The notes below the pieces were generated by a model. The model saw only the letters and a list, made by a program, of their open reading frames with translations. It made no database searches and was not told the DNA's origin. From assembly GCF_947077765.1 (NCBI RefSeq), contig NZ_CAMTTF010000002.1, forward strand, positions 682,001-746,000: a stretch of DNA of 64,000 bases, given 5' to 3'. The translations under genes and the position numbers were made by a program. Each line of letters opens with the position of its first letter. Within the stretch, counting starts at the first letter, position 1. Source of the stretch: Salinibacter grassmerensis. Its GTDB lineage: Bacteria > Bacteroidota > Rhodothermia > Rhodothermales > Salinibacteraceae. Shown in pieces: positions 17,426 to 27,533 of this stretch.

Positions 17426-17510
17426 TGGGGTGTCTCCGCTGATCTTATGAGGACCCGAAAGCAACTATGGGGAATAGCTTAGGAACATGACGAGATCGGT
17501 TCCCACGTGA

Positions 17511-17735
17511 CTATCCGTGCCCAAAGGTTTCTTTGATTGCCCGATCCATCACTTCCGGGCTGAGGTGGCTATACATCTCCGTGACTTGAGAATTGGGGTG
17601 CCCAAGAATCTCTGAAATCACGCGGAGCGGCACGCCCTGCATCGAAAGCCACGAGCCGGCCGCGTGGGGGCACGAATGGAGACGCAATTCCGCTCGTTCA
17701 CGGATCAGGGGGCGACCGGTGCCCACGTTCGTCAC
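17511..17735 (-). pseudogene. Tyrosine recombinase C-terminal remnant
   Basis: This 74-residue frame covers only the C-terminal end of a tyrosine integrase: the altered box RLHSCPHAAGSWL (family HxLRHTxASWL, so the second catalytic Arg is missing), then VPLRVISEILGHPNSQVTEMYSHLSP with the catalytic Tyr. The N-terminal and core parts are absent, so it cannot be active. It sits 138 bp beyond the 3' end of tRNA-Leu(CAG), a typical insertion target, and is best read as the scar of a lost integrated element. A homologous but shorter scar lies beside the other tRNA-Leu at about 56.85 kb. Confidence 0.75.
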
Positions 17736-18163
17736 GTGTCAGCCACCCGGTCCTGGTACGTCTTGAGCGTGTCGCCCACGTGCTTCCGGAACGTCTTGAT
17801 GAAGTGGCTCACGCTGTCGAACCCGAGGTCGTACGACACCGCCGTCACCGTCCGGCCTGGGTCCCGCAACAGCTCCTGTGCCCGCTCCATGCGCGCCTCC
17901 GTCTGCAACATGCGTACCACGAACTCGGACACGTTGAGGTCGATGAGGGCATCTCGGTGGCGGTCCGCACCGGCGAAGAGCCCCACGAGCGTGCGCAATA
18001 GCTGCTCGAGGCCCGGCGGGTTGCTCACGCGCACCGGGGTGTCCGGCCGCGTCCACTCGTCCGGATGGGAGATCTGCTGTTTGCGCGTCGTCTGCAGTGG
18101 GCTAGGCGTGATGCTCAGCGTCCCGACCAGCAGTTGCGAGGATCCCACGGGTCCCTCGCGCAA
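17732..18163 (-). pseudogene. AraC-family regulator, internally truncated remnant
   Basis: The 143-residue frame joins two parts of an AraC-type regulator. The first is the segment before the DNA-binding domain (PPGLEQLLRTLVGLFAG, then DALIDLNVSEFVVRMLQTEARM). The second is only the second helix-turn-helix (ERAQELLRDPGRTVTAVSYDLGFDSVSHFIKTFRKHVGDT). The N-terminal sensor domain and the first HTH appear to be missing, suggesting an internal deletion plus truncation. Its 3' end overlaps the integrase remnant by 4 bp, as expected where two broken genes were fused by rearrangement. Residual expression of a one-HTH protein is possible but unlikely to be functional. Confidence 0.6.
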
Positions 18164-18613
18164 CGCGCCATTGCGGGACTGCGATCAGTCGCTCGACCGG
18201 CAGCGGGTGCTGTTGAGCCGCTCCGCACTGCTCCTTTGCACCGTCGGCCGCTGCCGGGCCAGTGTCCTTCCGATACCGAGGCATAACTACCACTTGGTGG
18301 GCTGGGCAGCCACATGGCGTTCTGTCCGGACGGGGATGGTGGATCGATCGTCCCCCTGCGCGGCGGTGGCGAGGCGCCCTCTTCCCGGTCTGCGCCCGTT
18401 CGGCCTCGTCTCTGCCACAAAAAGTCAGCACCGAGACACTTCTGGCACTAATATTGCCCTTTCTCACTCCGCCTGTGCAAAGTCTGCGCGGCGTCCGGAT
18501 CGTGGCCCTGAGCATACCGCAGCACAAATTTGTCATGCGATGGAGGAAGGCCCCCGGTGGCCACCCGGGGGAAAGCGTCTTGCCTCCGCTTTTCTCTCCA
18601 GCTCCCCACCGCA
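18164..18613. other. Gene-poor region upstream of a sensor kinase
   Basis: I see no convincing gene in these 450 bases. Open frames here lack domain similarity and have no good start. Lower-GC patches near 18420-18540 probably contain the promoter of the kinase at 18614. The rest may be decayed sequence linked to the AraC/integrase remnants. Confidence 0.4.
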
Positions 18614-20569
18614 ATGTCCACCAGTGAAACTCACGGAAGTCGTCCGCCCGAGGACCGTGCGGGTCCGGATTCTCCACCGGCTCTTTCCGAGCACCCCGGC
18701 TTCGCGGACACGGTACTCGCGGCCATGCCCGACCCGATTTTTGTGTTTGGCCCTCAGAACACGCTTGCGTGGAGCAATGACCCCCTTCAGCAGGTCACCG
18801 GGCATTCGGCCCAGGTTCTCCGCGGAAAGAGCTTGACTGCGCTGTTTGGAGAGGAGGGCGCCGCGAGCGTCGGGCAGACCGTCGACGCCGCACGGACGAA
18901 ATGTGAGGCCACGACGACGGAGGTGGCACTCCACACCCGAGACGGCCCGCCCCGCCCGTGCACCCTCACCGCTCGTCCATTTTCCAATGATGCGGGCCCG
19001 CCGCGCTGTGTGGTTGGCGTCGCGCGGATGGACCCGGCCGCCGGGGCCCACGACGAAACGATCCGCCTCGAGCGCGACCAGTTGACGGCGTTGTACATGG
19101 GCCTGCCGACTCCGGTAGCGCACTACGAGGTACAGGACGGAACCGCCATCGCACACGGTGTTAACGTGGCGTTCGAGAAGGCCTTCGGCGTATCGCGCAG
19201 CGAAATCATTGACTGCGACCTCGACGCCCTTCTTGTTCCCGACGAGCACCTCTCTGAGGCCGAGGCCCTGACGCGGCAGGCCGTCGAGAAGGGGCCAGTA
19301 GAAGCCGAAGTCGTCCGTGAGGCGGACGAGGGCCCCCAGCACTTCCGGCTCAACTCGGTGCTCTTTTCCGACAGTGAGACACCGAAAGGGTACGCGATCT
19401 ACACCGACATCACCGAGCAGAAGGAACGGGAGCAGACGCTCCGTGCCGAGCAGGAGGCCCTGCGGTCGATGTACCGCATCACCGCCGACCAGGAATCCTC
19501 CTTCGAGAACAAGATGGACCGGATCATCGAGCTCGGGTGCGAATACCTGGACGTCCCATACGGAATTTTGACCCGTATCACAGATGGCACGCAGCGCATC
19601 CTCCAGGCGACAGGCGACCACCCGGCGCTCCAACCGGGCGAGTCGTGTCCTCTCTCCGACTCGTACTGCCGAAAGACCGTGAAGAAGGAGAGCCTGCTCG
19701 CCATTCGGGATGCGGCCGCCATGGACTGGGCAGGTGATCCACCCCACGAGAGAACCGGGATAAGGACCTACATCGGCTCGCAAATCCTGGTCGATGGGGG
19801 CCTCTACGGCACGCTGTGCTTCGCGGACTCGGCCATCCGCGATGCCGAGTTCACGGGACGGGAGCGGACGTTCGTCGAGCTGATGACCCGCTGGGCCAGC
19901 TATGAACTTGAGCAGCGCCGCGCCACGGAGCAGCTTGAGCGCCAGAACGAACGGCTCGACAACTTCGCGGGCCTCGTGGCCCACGACCTCCGAAACCCGC
20001 TCAACGTGGCGAAGGGCCGCCTCGAGCTCGCTGCAGACACGGAGGACCTGAGCCACCTGCCGGCCATTGGCCGTGCCCTGGGCCGGATGGACGAAATCAT
20101 CGAAGACCTGCTGGCGATTACCTGGGGAGGGCAAAAGCTCAGCGACGCGGACCTGGGCGACTGTGACCTCGCTTCCCTAATTGCGTCGTGCTGGGAGCGC
20201 GTCGACGTGCCGGAGGCCCAGCTCGTGGTGGAGGATCCTCCTTCCTGCGTGTACGCCGACGAGAGCCGCCTCCAGCGACTTCTGGAAAATCTGTTCCGCA
20301 ACGCCATCGAGCACGGAGGCGACGACGTGACCCTCCGAGTGGGTGCGCTCGACGACGGCTTTTTCGTGGAAGACAACGGCCCGGGGATCCCCTCCGAACG
20401 GCAAGAGGATGTACTCAAGGCCGGCTACTCGTCGGCTGAGGAAGGCACGGGACTCGGCCTGAGCATCGTGAAGACCATCGTGGACGCTCACGGATGGTCT
20501 CTTGGACTGACGGAGGGGCGCGACGGCGGGGCGCGCTTCGAGATTCACGAGGGCGAGACAGACAGATAA
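18614..20569 (+). CDS. PAS-GAF sensor histidine kinase, haloarchaea-like
   Basis: The product is about 651 residues and cytoplasmic, with no membrane segment. A PAS domain spans about residues 30-145 and a second about 155-280 (YEVQDGTAIAHGVNVAFEKAF, ending GYAIYTDITEQKERE). A GAF domain lies at about 300-435, and the kinase core follows. The phosphorylated His457 sits in FAGLVAHDLRNPLNVAKGRL, the N-box in LLENLFRNAIEHGG, and the G-boxes in VEDNGPGIP and GTGLGLSIVKTIV. The H-box with Asp after His, LFRNAIEHGGDDVTLRVG and the AGYSSAEEGTGLGLSIV run are typical of haloarchaeal kinases, suggesting transfer from haloarchaea. I start at the ATG at 18614 (MSTSETHG). No response regulator is adjacent. 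Confidence 0.88.
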   Translation: MSTSETHGSRPPEDRAGPDSPPALSEHPGFADTVLAAMPDPIFVFGPQNTLAWSNDPLQQVTGHSAQVLRGKSLTALFGEEGAASVGQTVDAARTKCEATTTEVALHTRDGPPRPCTLTARPFSNDAGPPRCVVGVARMDPAAGAHDETIRLERDQLTALYMGLPTPVAHYEVQDGTAIAHGVNVAFEKAFGVSRSEIIDCDLDALLVPDEHLSEAEALTRQAVEKGPVEAEVVREADEGPQHFRLNSVLFSDSETPKGYAIYTDITEQKEREQTLRAEQEALRSMYRITADQESSFENKMDRIIELGCEYLDVPYGILTRITDGTQRILQATGDHPALQPGESCPLSDSYCRKTVKKESLLAIRDAAAMDWAGDPPHERTGIRTYIGSQILVDGGLYGTLCFADSAIRDAEFTGRERTFVELMTRWASYELEQRRATEQLERQNERLDNFAGLVAHDLRNPLNVAKGRLELAADTEDLSHLPAIGRALGRMDEIIEDLLAITWGGQKLSDADLGDCDLASLIASCWERVDVPEAQLVVEDPPSCVYADESRLQRLLENLFRNAIEHGGDDVTLRVGALDDGFFVEDNGPGIPSERQEDVLKAGYSSAEEGTGLGLSIVKTIVDAHGWSLGLTEGRDGGARFEIHEGETDR

Positions 20570-21515
20570 CGGGGGGCGATTCCGAGCAGGTCCGTTCCTG
20601 ATGTCAGCCGGAAGAGATGCTTGCCCCTGAGACTCATTGCCAAGGGGCACGTCGGTATTTCCAACGTGCTGGGTCTCCGAACCTGCACTGAGGCCAACTG
20701 CGGTCGCACCCCGCTGGTCTCGTCGCTGCCTTCCAATCCGCATTTCCTGTCCCACACGTCCACGTGATGGGGTTTGGGCGGCCATCGCTCCGGAGACGGG
20801 CGATCGGCCCCGGGTGGCTCACAAATCGCGGAAGTCTCATTCTTGCCAGCACTGCGGAACGCCTCCGCCCAGTGGCTCAGGTACTACGACGAGGAGCGAC
20901 GACGATTCGGCGCCTGCGGTCCGGAGTCAGGATTCCGTGGCGTCAGGTGCCCCGACAGCCGGTTGGGCTGCTGGAGGTCGGTTCTCGTGGCAAGAGATTC
21001 ACTGCCGAGTGCCGAGGAGGAGGGGACCACAATCGATTCGCGCGAACTTTTCTTCGGCAGAGCGACTGCCAGGGTCGCCATTGCGTTGATCTTCCTCGGC
21101 TGTACGGTCGGCCTCGCCGGGTTTCCCGACACCTTCTCTCTGACTACGCCGCTGTGCGCGAACGGGTGCACGCCCGAAGCGGTGGGTCAGCCGAGCAGCC
21201 CCTGGCGGCGCCCGTCTCAAGGGGATGCCCCAGCCTGGTTTGGGCAGATCGTGGATTCGGGGCAAACATCCAACCGCCGAAACGAGACCCCAAGCGGTAC
21301 AAATTGATCGCCTCCAACGGCGACAGGGGCCCAAAGGCCGACACTTCTCGGGGCTTCCTGACGGTCGCGTCCCACCCGGATTCATCTCGGGCCCCTACGG
21401 AACCCTCCCCGAGTGCCCGTAGGCGGAGATGTCGTCCGTGCTTTGCTTCGAAGAGACGGCTCTCGGGACAACAAGACGAGGAGGCGATTCTTCGGCCGTG
21501 GGCCCAGATTTGCCC
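20570..21515. other. Long gene-poor gap between convergent sensor kinases
   Basis: These 946 bases hold no gene I can support. A 177-codon frame at 20774-21307 (+) contains one hydrophobic stretch (ARVAIALIFLGCTVGLAGF) that might be a membrane-segment relic. Its flanks look like out-of-frame sequence rich in Arg and Ser. Decayed coding sequence is the likeliest content. Confidence 0.4.
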
Positions 21516-24500
21516 CTATTTCTCTTCCTCGGCCCGTGGGAACCGCACCGTAAATCGGCTTCCTTCGTCCTCCTCGGTCTCCACCTCAATGGAGCCGCCC
21601 ATCTGGTCCAGGACCTCTTTGGTCACGGTCAGGCCCAGCCCGGTGCCTTCGTATGCTCGTCCGATTCCTTCGGAGGCCTGCTTGAACGCCTCAAAAAGCA
21701 TGTCGGCCGTTTGCGGGTCCATCCCGATTCCGGTGTCCTCCACCTCCAGCACGGGCGCCTGCTCCGCGTCGGTTCGGACCCGGACCCACACCTGTCCGCC
21801 CTCTTCTGTGTACTTGATCGCGTTGGACAGCAGGTTGCGGAGCACAATCTGCAGCCCCCCCTGGTCGGCGCGGGCCCAGACGGCATCCTCGGCGCCTTGC
21901 GTCGTCAGGTCGACACCGGCATCTCGGACCCGCGTCACGAACTCGTCGGCGGCCGCTTGGGCCTCGGCGACCAGGTTGACTGGTTCAAGGCGAAGGTCCA
22001 TCTCCCCGGCCTGTAGTTTCGAGAGGTTCAGGACGCCGGTGAGGGTGTCCATCAGTCGCTGCCCGCTCTGTTCGATCAGCGACGAGAACTTCGCAAGCGA
22101 CGTAAGGTCGACCTCCGCCACCTGACGGGCGCCCTCTACCTCCTCGCCGATCGCCTCCGCAAAGCCCAGGATTGACGTCAAGGGCGTACGGATCTCGTGG
22201 CTTATGTTGGCGAGAAAGGCGGACTTGAGACGGTTCATGTTCTCGGCCGTCTCCTTGGCGTCCACCAGCTCCTGCTCGTGTTCGACGCGGCGGAGCACAC
22301 TTTCGGCGTTCTGGGCCAGGAGGTCGAGCAGGCGCACGTCGAAGGGGGAAATGGCGTCGGCCTCGGTCATGCCGAGGGACAGGGTGCCGTACGGGCCGAG
22401 CGGCACGTACGCGACGCTCTGCACTCGGTCGGACGCATCGACCAGGCCGCCCTCCGCGGCATCGTCGTAGTGCAACGTGGTGCCGGCCCGAAAGGCCTTG
22501 GCGACCGCCCGCGGGCCGTCAACGGCGTAGGGCTCACGCGATCCCAAGACCTCCTGGTAGGCGGATGAGGCGACCGCCGGGACGAGGCGGCCATCCTCGG
22601 CGTAGCGGACCGCGCAGATGGGATAGCCCAGCGTATCAGTGACCAAATTGAGGAGCACCTCGGCCAGTTCGTTGGGGGTCTCGGACTGTGCAAGGGTGCT
22701 CATGGCGTCGTAAAGCGCCTCTACGCGCTGCTCGCGGCCGCGCAGCGCTTCGGCGGTGCGGTGGCGCTCAATGGCGATGCCGGCCAGGGACCGGGCCTGA
22801 TCGATGAGCGTCCGCTCCCTTTCGGTGGGGGCGGTGGGCCCCTCGTGGTAGAGCGCAAACGTCCCCAGAACGTCGTCGCCCGAGTCAAAGATGGGAACCG
22901 ACCAGCAGGCACGGAGCCCGTGCGACAGGGCGAGGTCCCGGTAGTCGGCCCAGCGCGGGTCGCTCGCGATGTCCTCGGCGATCACGGGGGCGCCTTCGTG
23001 CATGGCCGTTCCACAGGATCCGGCGGCCGGGCCGATTCCCACGCCGTCAATGGCTTCGTTGTACGCGTCGGGCAGGTGGGGCGCCACGCCGTGCCGGATG
23101 CGTCCCTGGGCGCGATCACAGAACAGGACCGACCCGATCATGCCGGGACACTGTGCTTCGATGGCCGTGATGAGATCCCGCAGGATAGTTTCGAGGGGGG
23201 TGCCCGTGGCCACCTGCCGGAGCGTGTCCAACTGGAGGCGGAGTTGCTGCTCGGCTTCCTTGCGCTCGGTGATGTCTGTCGCCACGCCGGCGATCCGGGA
23301 CGGAGAGCCGTCTTCCTCGATAATGTCGAGTCGTGACTCGACCCAGAGGCGTCCGCGCTCCGGATGCTGGACGCGGAATTCCTGCTGGACCGGCCAGTCG
23401 ATCGCCTCCTCCTGTTGGCGTTCCGCGTCGGCCAGCAGTTCCTCTTTGTCGTCGGGATGGATGTGCGTGAGCCAGGCCGTGGGCTCCTCGCGGAGCTTCT
23501 CGGCCGAGACGCCGTAGATCCGCTCAGCGGTCGGGTTTATGTACTCGATTTCCGAGTAGTCCGTGGGCACCAGGAAAAGCGCGTCCTGCACGTTTTCCGC
23601 AAACTGCTCAAGGCGGCGACGGACCGTCCGGAGTTCCTGCTCGCGCTCCTTGCGCTCGGTGATGTCCACGTGCGTGCCCACCATGCGGAGCGGCGTTCCG
23701 TCCTCGGCCCGCTCTACGATCCGGCCCCGGTCGAGCACCCACCGCCACGAGCCGTCCTTGTGACGCATCCGAATCTCCTGGTCGAGATAGGGGATCTCGC
23801 CGCGGGCGTGGCGTTCGATGTCGTCGTGGACACGCTTGAGGTCGTCAGGATGGGTGTGGCGCTCGAAGAACGACCTGTCAGATTCAACCTCGTCGAGTGT
23901 GTAGCCGAGAATGGCCGCCCAGCGCTCGTCGTAGACCGTGTCGCCCGTCTGCATGTTCAAGTCCCACATGCCGGCGCCCCCGCCAATCAGGGCCATCTCC
24001 AGGCGCTCGCGTTGCTCCTTGATTGCCTCCCGCCGCTCGTACGCGTCGGTCACGTCGCGGAAGACCATGACCACCCCCAGCAGGTCGCCGTTGTCGGTAC
24101 GGATGGGGGCTGCGCTGTCGGCAATCTGGTGCTCGGTGCCGTCGCGGGCGGTGAGGACCGTGTGGTTGGCGAGCCCCACCGTCCGGCCCTCGCGCAGTAC
24201 CTTGTGGACTGGGCTCTCCACTGGTTCGTCCGTCTTGGTATTGTGAATGTGGAAGATCTCCTCCAGAGGGCGCCCTTCGACCTCCGTGTGGGACCACCCG
24301 GTGAGGCGCTCGGCGACGGCGTTCATCTCGGTGATGTGGCCGTCGCGGTCGGTAGCGATGACGGCGTCGCCGATGGAAGAGAGCGTGACCGACAGGTACT
24401 CTTCGCGCTCCTGAAGTGCCTGCTCCCGCTCCTTGCGCGCCGTAATGTCGTTGAAGTAAACCGACAGGCCGCCGTCGAACGGATAGGCATTGACGCTGAA

Positions 24501-25253
24501 CCAGACCTCAAACGGCGGAGAATACGCCTCGAAGTGGACGGGCTCGCCCGTTTCTACGGCGCGGTGGTATTCCTCGTAGTTTGGAAGCTCCTTCGTCTCG
24601 GGGAACGCCTCCCAGATCGTTTCGCCCAGTATCTCCTCCCGAGAACACTTGAGAAGTGCCTCGGCCTGCTGGTTGACATAGGTAAACCGCCACTCCTCGT
24701 CCAGCGCGTAGAATGCGTCGGTAATGCTTTCGAGGATCTCTTCACGGTGGCGAGGCTGCGCGCGGTGCTCCAGTTCATCCATGACGATGTCGGCCAGCTC
24801 GCGGAGCGTTTGACGATCGTCCTCGGAGAGGCCCTCGGGTCGCGGCGTCGAGTCGAGCACGCAAAGCCGCCCGAGCGCATGGCCCTCAGGCGTTGTGATG
24901 GCGGCGCCGGCGTAGAAGCGAACGGTTGGCTCGCCAGCCACGAGCGGGTGGTCTTGAAAGCGCGGCTTGTCGGTTGCGTCCTCAACGACGAAGAGCTCCT
25001 CGGTGCCGAGCTTCCGGGCGGAGAGCGACACGTCAAGGTCCACCTGCTGAGCATCGTGGCCCACCTGTGCCTCGGCCCATCGGGAGTGGTCGTCGACGAA
25101 ATGGACACCGGCCATGGACGCGTCAAGGAGGCGCGCCGCTAGATTGGCAACGCGACTGAATGCCTCTTCGGTGGGGCTACCGGAGACGTCGTAGCGACCC
25201 AGGGCGGCGAGCCGGTCGGGGTCTGAGAGGGAGCCAGGGTCGACATCGTCCAT
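21516..25253 (-). CDS. Large multi-PAS/GAF sensor histidine kinase
   Basis: The 1245-residue cytoplasmic kinase has an N-terminal GAF domain (about 20-165; VHFVDDHSRWAEAQVG, then GRLCVLDSTPRP). Four PAS/PAC units follow to about residue 700 (each ending ITERKEREQ-like), then two GAF domains (about 700-990). The HisKA box has the phosphorylated His near residue 1017 (FLANISHEIRTPLTSILGFA), and the HATPase domain has a DTGIGMDPQ box and GTGLGLTVTKEVL. Such stacks integrate several redox, light or metabolite cues, but no cofactor-binding residue could be assigned with confidence. There is no receiver domain or adjacent regulator, so its partner is elsewhere. It converges with the kinase at 18.6 kb. 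Confidence 0.88.
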   Translation of the reverse strand: MDDVDPGSLSDPDRLAALGRYDVSGSPTEEAFSRVANLAARLLDASMAGVHFVDDHSRWAEAQVGHDAQQVDLDVSLSARKLGTEELFVVEDATDKPRFQDHPLVAGEPTVRFYAGAAITTPEGHALGRLCVLDSTPRPEGLSEDDRQTLRELADIVMDELEHRAQPRHREEILESITDAFYALDEEWRFTYVNQQAEALLKCSREEILGETIWEAFPETKELPNYEEYHRAVETGEPVHFEAYSPPFEVWFSVNAYPFDGGLSVYFNDITARKEREQALQEREEYLSVTLSSIGDAVIATDRDGHITEMNAVAERLTGWSHTEVEGRPLEEIFHIHNTKTDEPVESPVHKVLREGRTVGLANHTVLTARDGTEHQIADSAAPIRTDNGDLLGVVMVFRDVTDAYERREAIKEQRERLEMALIGGGAGMWDLNMQTGDTVYDERWAAILGYTLDEVESDRSFFERHTHPDDLKRVHDDIERHARGEIPYLDQEIRMRHKDGSWRWVLDRGRIVERAEDGTPLRMVGTHVDITERKEREQELRTVRRRLEQFAENVQDALFLVPTDYSEIEYINPTAERIYGVSAEKLREEPTAWLTHIHPDDKEELLADAERQQEEAIDWPVQQEFRVQHPERGRLWVESRLDIIEEDGSPSRIAGVATDITERKEAEQQLRLQLDTLRQVATGTPLETILRDLITAIEAQCPGMIGSVLFCDRAQGRIRHGVAPHLPDAYNEAIDGVGIGPAAGSCGTAMHEGAPVIAEDIASDPRWADYRDLALSHGLRACWSVPIFDSGDDVLGTFALYHEGPTAPTERERTLIDQARSLAGIAIERHRTAEALRGREQRVEALYDAMSTLAQSETPNELAEVLLNLVTDTLGYPICAVRYAEDGRLVPAVASSAYQEVLGSREPYAVDGPRAVAKAFRAGTTLHYDDAAEGGLVDASDRVQSVAYVPLGPYGTLSLGMTEADAISPFDVRLLDLLAQNAESVLRRVEHEQELVDAKETAENMNRLKSAFLANISHEIRTPLTSILGFAEAIGEEVEGARQVAEVDLTSLAKFSSLIEQSGQRLMDTLTGVLNLSKLQAGEMDLRLEPVNLVAEAQAAADEFVTRVRDAGVDLTTQGAEDAVWARADQGGLQIVLRNLLSNAIKYTEEGGQVWVRVRTDAEQAPVLEVEDTGIGMDPQTADMLFEAFKQASEGIGRAYEGTGLGLTVTKEVLDQMGGSIEVETEEDEGSRFTVRFPRAEEEK

Positions 25254-26216
25254 CGTGCGCAGAATAGTGTTATGGATTCAATGGGGCGTCCAGTCCGCTA
25301 CGCCCACGGCAGGCAGATGGAGGGGGAGAAAAAAGCAGGAGTAAGTGCAGCACTAAGTTGATATTGATAAGCATAAGAGTTGCAAGGGTCTTCAAAAAGC
25401 CTTACCACTGAATGTTAGAGCGAGGCCGACCCATCGCAGCGAGTGTATGCGAATGGTTACAAGAGTAGTGCCGGACCAACGGGATCGCGGCGTCCGAGAG
25501 GGGCGAAACCCACGAGGCACCGGGCTCAGAGGCGAAAATGACACCTGTGGCGCACGCCAGGGCGGCCTGCGATCGTCGTGGTCGTGCGCTGTGTGAAAGG
25601 GAAAAGGAATTCAAGGTCCTCCCCGACAGAGTTGAATCCGTGGCTTCGGGTGAAGACCGGCCTGCCCTTCAGGTCAGGTTGAGGGGGCACGTCCAGGACT
25701 TCTCCCAGGTCCTACAGTCTTGTATTCTACAGTCTCATAGACATGCGCCTCGTCGCCTGACGGCAACGATCTGAGGAGACATTCCAGACAATCTCAGCAA
25801 CTGGAAAGAATTCGCTTCAGCGCCGGGCGGGGGCGTGCACAGATGCACGAGAGAGAGCCCGTCGAAGTCCCTCTGGGGCGGACTCCCACTGAGCGTCGCG
25901 AGTCAGTCGCCCGACGCACAGTCGATATACAAAAGCCCCACGCCGGATTGGTCTCTGGAAGGGACTCCCGACGCGGGGCGCCCACAGCTACGTGGGCAAG
26001 ATCTAAAAACCGTTTTGGATCTGCTTTCGTCGTGGATACACTCAGGTCGCCACCAACACACAGCCCAGTCGTTCTGGGGACGACGACCGTTACGATGCGA
26101 ATGATGGGTTGGAGAAGGACGCAGGCTTTCTTACGTTGGCAATGCTCTGATCATTGTCCCGAATAAATTCGCGGGACAAGCGTGCCGTTCTCGTTTTCAC
26201 AATTCTGTACGTCCGC
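25254..26216. other. Gene-poor region
   Basis: About 960 bases lie between divergent genes with no supportable coding sequence. The first 130 bases (25254-25400) are AT-rich for this genome and probably contain the kinase promoter. The remainder has scattered short frames without recognisable similarity. Confidence 0.4.
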
Positions 26217-27533
26217 GTGGCCGACGCACCGTGTCGGATTTTGTGTACTGGGGATCTTCATCTCGGGCGCTACCCGTCCCGCACCCAGTCGCGCGACCGG
26301 ACGTGGGCGGTCGATCACGTGTGGGAGGACACGGTGTCGTACGCCGTACAGCAGGCGGTGGACGTGGTGGTGCTGACGGGGGACGTCGTTGACGAGCAGA
26401 ACAAGCGGTACGAGGCACTGGGCCCGATCCAGCGGGGCCTCCGCCGGCTCGAAGAGGCTGGAATTCCGGTCGTGGCGGTGGCCGGGAATCACGACTTCGA
26501 TGCGCTTCCCCGCCTGGCCGAGATGGTTGAGGCGGAGCACTTCCACCTTCTGGGGCGTGGCGGAGAGTGGAGCACCACCACTGTGACGCCGGAGGGGCGT
26601 TCGCCTGTCCAATTTGTGGGGTGGTCGTTCCGGAAGGCACACGCACAGGACTCCCCGGTCGAGTCGTTTCCGGAGGAGCACCTCCGCGACGACGGCCCGA
26701 CGGTGGGGGTGTTGCACGCCGACCTGAATGCCCCCGAGAGCGTCTACGCCCCAGTGTCGCTCGACGCCCTGCGCCAGTGCCCCGTATCGGCGTGGCTCCT
26801 GGGCCACATCCATGCGCCCTCGCTGCGAGACGACCGATCGCCCCCCGTGCTGTACCCCGGCTCGCTCCAGCCGCTGGACCCGTCAGAGACGGGCCCCCAC
26901 GGTCCCTGGCGTGTAGAGGTAGCCCCGGACGGGGACGGTACGGCGACACAGGCGACACAACTGCCCCGCGCCACCCTCCGCTACGAGCACCTCAACGTGA
27001 GTGTGGACGCGATAAAAGAGGAAGGGGCCGTCGAGGCCGCGGTGACGGACGCGATGCGCGACCGACTCCGAACGGCCTGCGAGGAAGGCCCCACGCCGCA
27101 GCGGCTCGTCTGTCGCCTCACGCTCACGGGCCGCACGTCCGCCCACCGTGCGGTGTGCGACCTGGCGGAGACGTGGCCGGGCAAGCTCGAGGTGCCGGTT
27201 GCGGAGTCGACCGCTGTCGTGGAGGCGGCCACCGCCCGAACGCGCCCGGCCCTCGACCTGGAGCGCATTGCGGAGGGCACCGATCCGCCGGCCGTGCTCG
27301 CCCAGCTTCTTCTGGCGGTGCGGGACGGGGAGGAGGACGAGCACGCCCAGGACGCCTGGGCCGCGATCAAGGAGGCGTGCTCGGCGGTCCAGAACTCGCC
27401 TGCCTACGACCCGCTCCCCGACGCGGACGCCCTGTCGCCGGATCAGGAGACGCTCGCCGACATGGTCCAGCGTCAGGGACTCCTGCTCCTCGACGAACTG
27501 CGCTCTCAGACCGACGCTGTGCCCCACGAATGA
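26217..27533 (+). CDS. Mre11/SbcD-like DNA repair nuclease (YhaO type)
   Basis: The 438-residue calcineurin-like phosphoesterase has all metal-binding motifs of the Mre11/SbcD family: GDLHLG, GDVVD, GNHD and GHIH. A C-terminal half of about 200 residues probably caps the active site and binds the ATPase. I prefer the GTG at 26217 (VADAPCRILCTGDLHLG), because upstream codons from the ATG at 26154 do not look like protein. Its stop overlaps the start of the next gene by ATGA (27530-27533), implying translational coupling to the SMC-like ATPase. As in SbcCD and YhaO/YhaN, the pair should process DNA ends or hairpins with Mn-dependent nuclease activity. Confidence 0.88.
   Translation: MADAPCRILCTGDLHLGRYPSRTQSRDRTWAVDHVWEDTVSYAVQQAVDVVVLTGDVVDEQNKRYEALGPIQRGLRRLEEAGIPVVAVAGNHDFDALPRLAEMVEAEHFHLLGRGGEWSTTTVTPEGRSPVQFVGWSFRKAHAQDSPVESFPEEHLRDDGPTVGVLHADLNAPESVYAPVSLDALRQCPVSAWLLGHIHAPSLRDDRSPPVLYPGSLQPLDPSETGPHGPWRVEVAPDGDGTATQATQLPRATLRYEHLNVSVDAIKEEGAVEAAVTDAMRDRLRTACEEGPTPQRLVCRLTLTGRTSAHRAVCDLAETWPGKLEVPVAESTAVVEAATARTRPALDLERIAEGTDPPAVLAQLLLAVRDGEEDEHAQDAWAAIKEACSAVQNSPAYDPLPDADALSPDQETLADMVQRQGLLLLDELRSQTDAVPHE

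Noticed and set aside
18102-18677. A 191-codon minus-strand frame overlapping the kinase start
   Set aside because: Arg-, Pro- and Gly-rich translation without domains, overlapping a well-supported gene.
20774-21307. A 177-codon frame with one hydrophobic segment
   Set aside because: Only a short hydrophobic stretch looks protein-like; the rest resembles non-coding translation. It is recorded as part of a gene-poor gap.
26567-27529. Upstream extension of the SMC-like ATPase frame
   Set aside because: These codons overlap the nuclease gene in another phase and are Arg/Pro-rich; the ATGA overlap at 27530 is the natural start.
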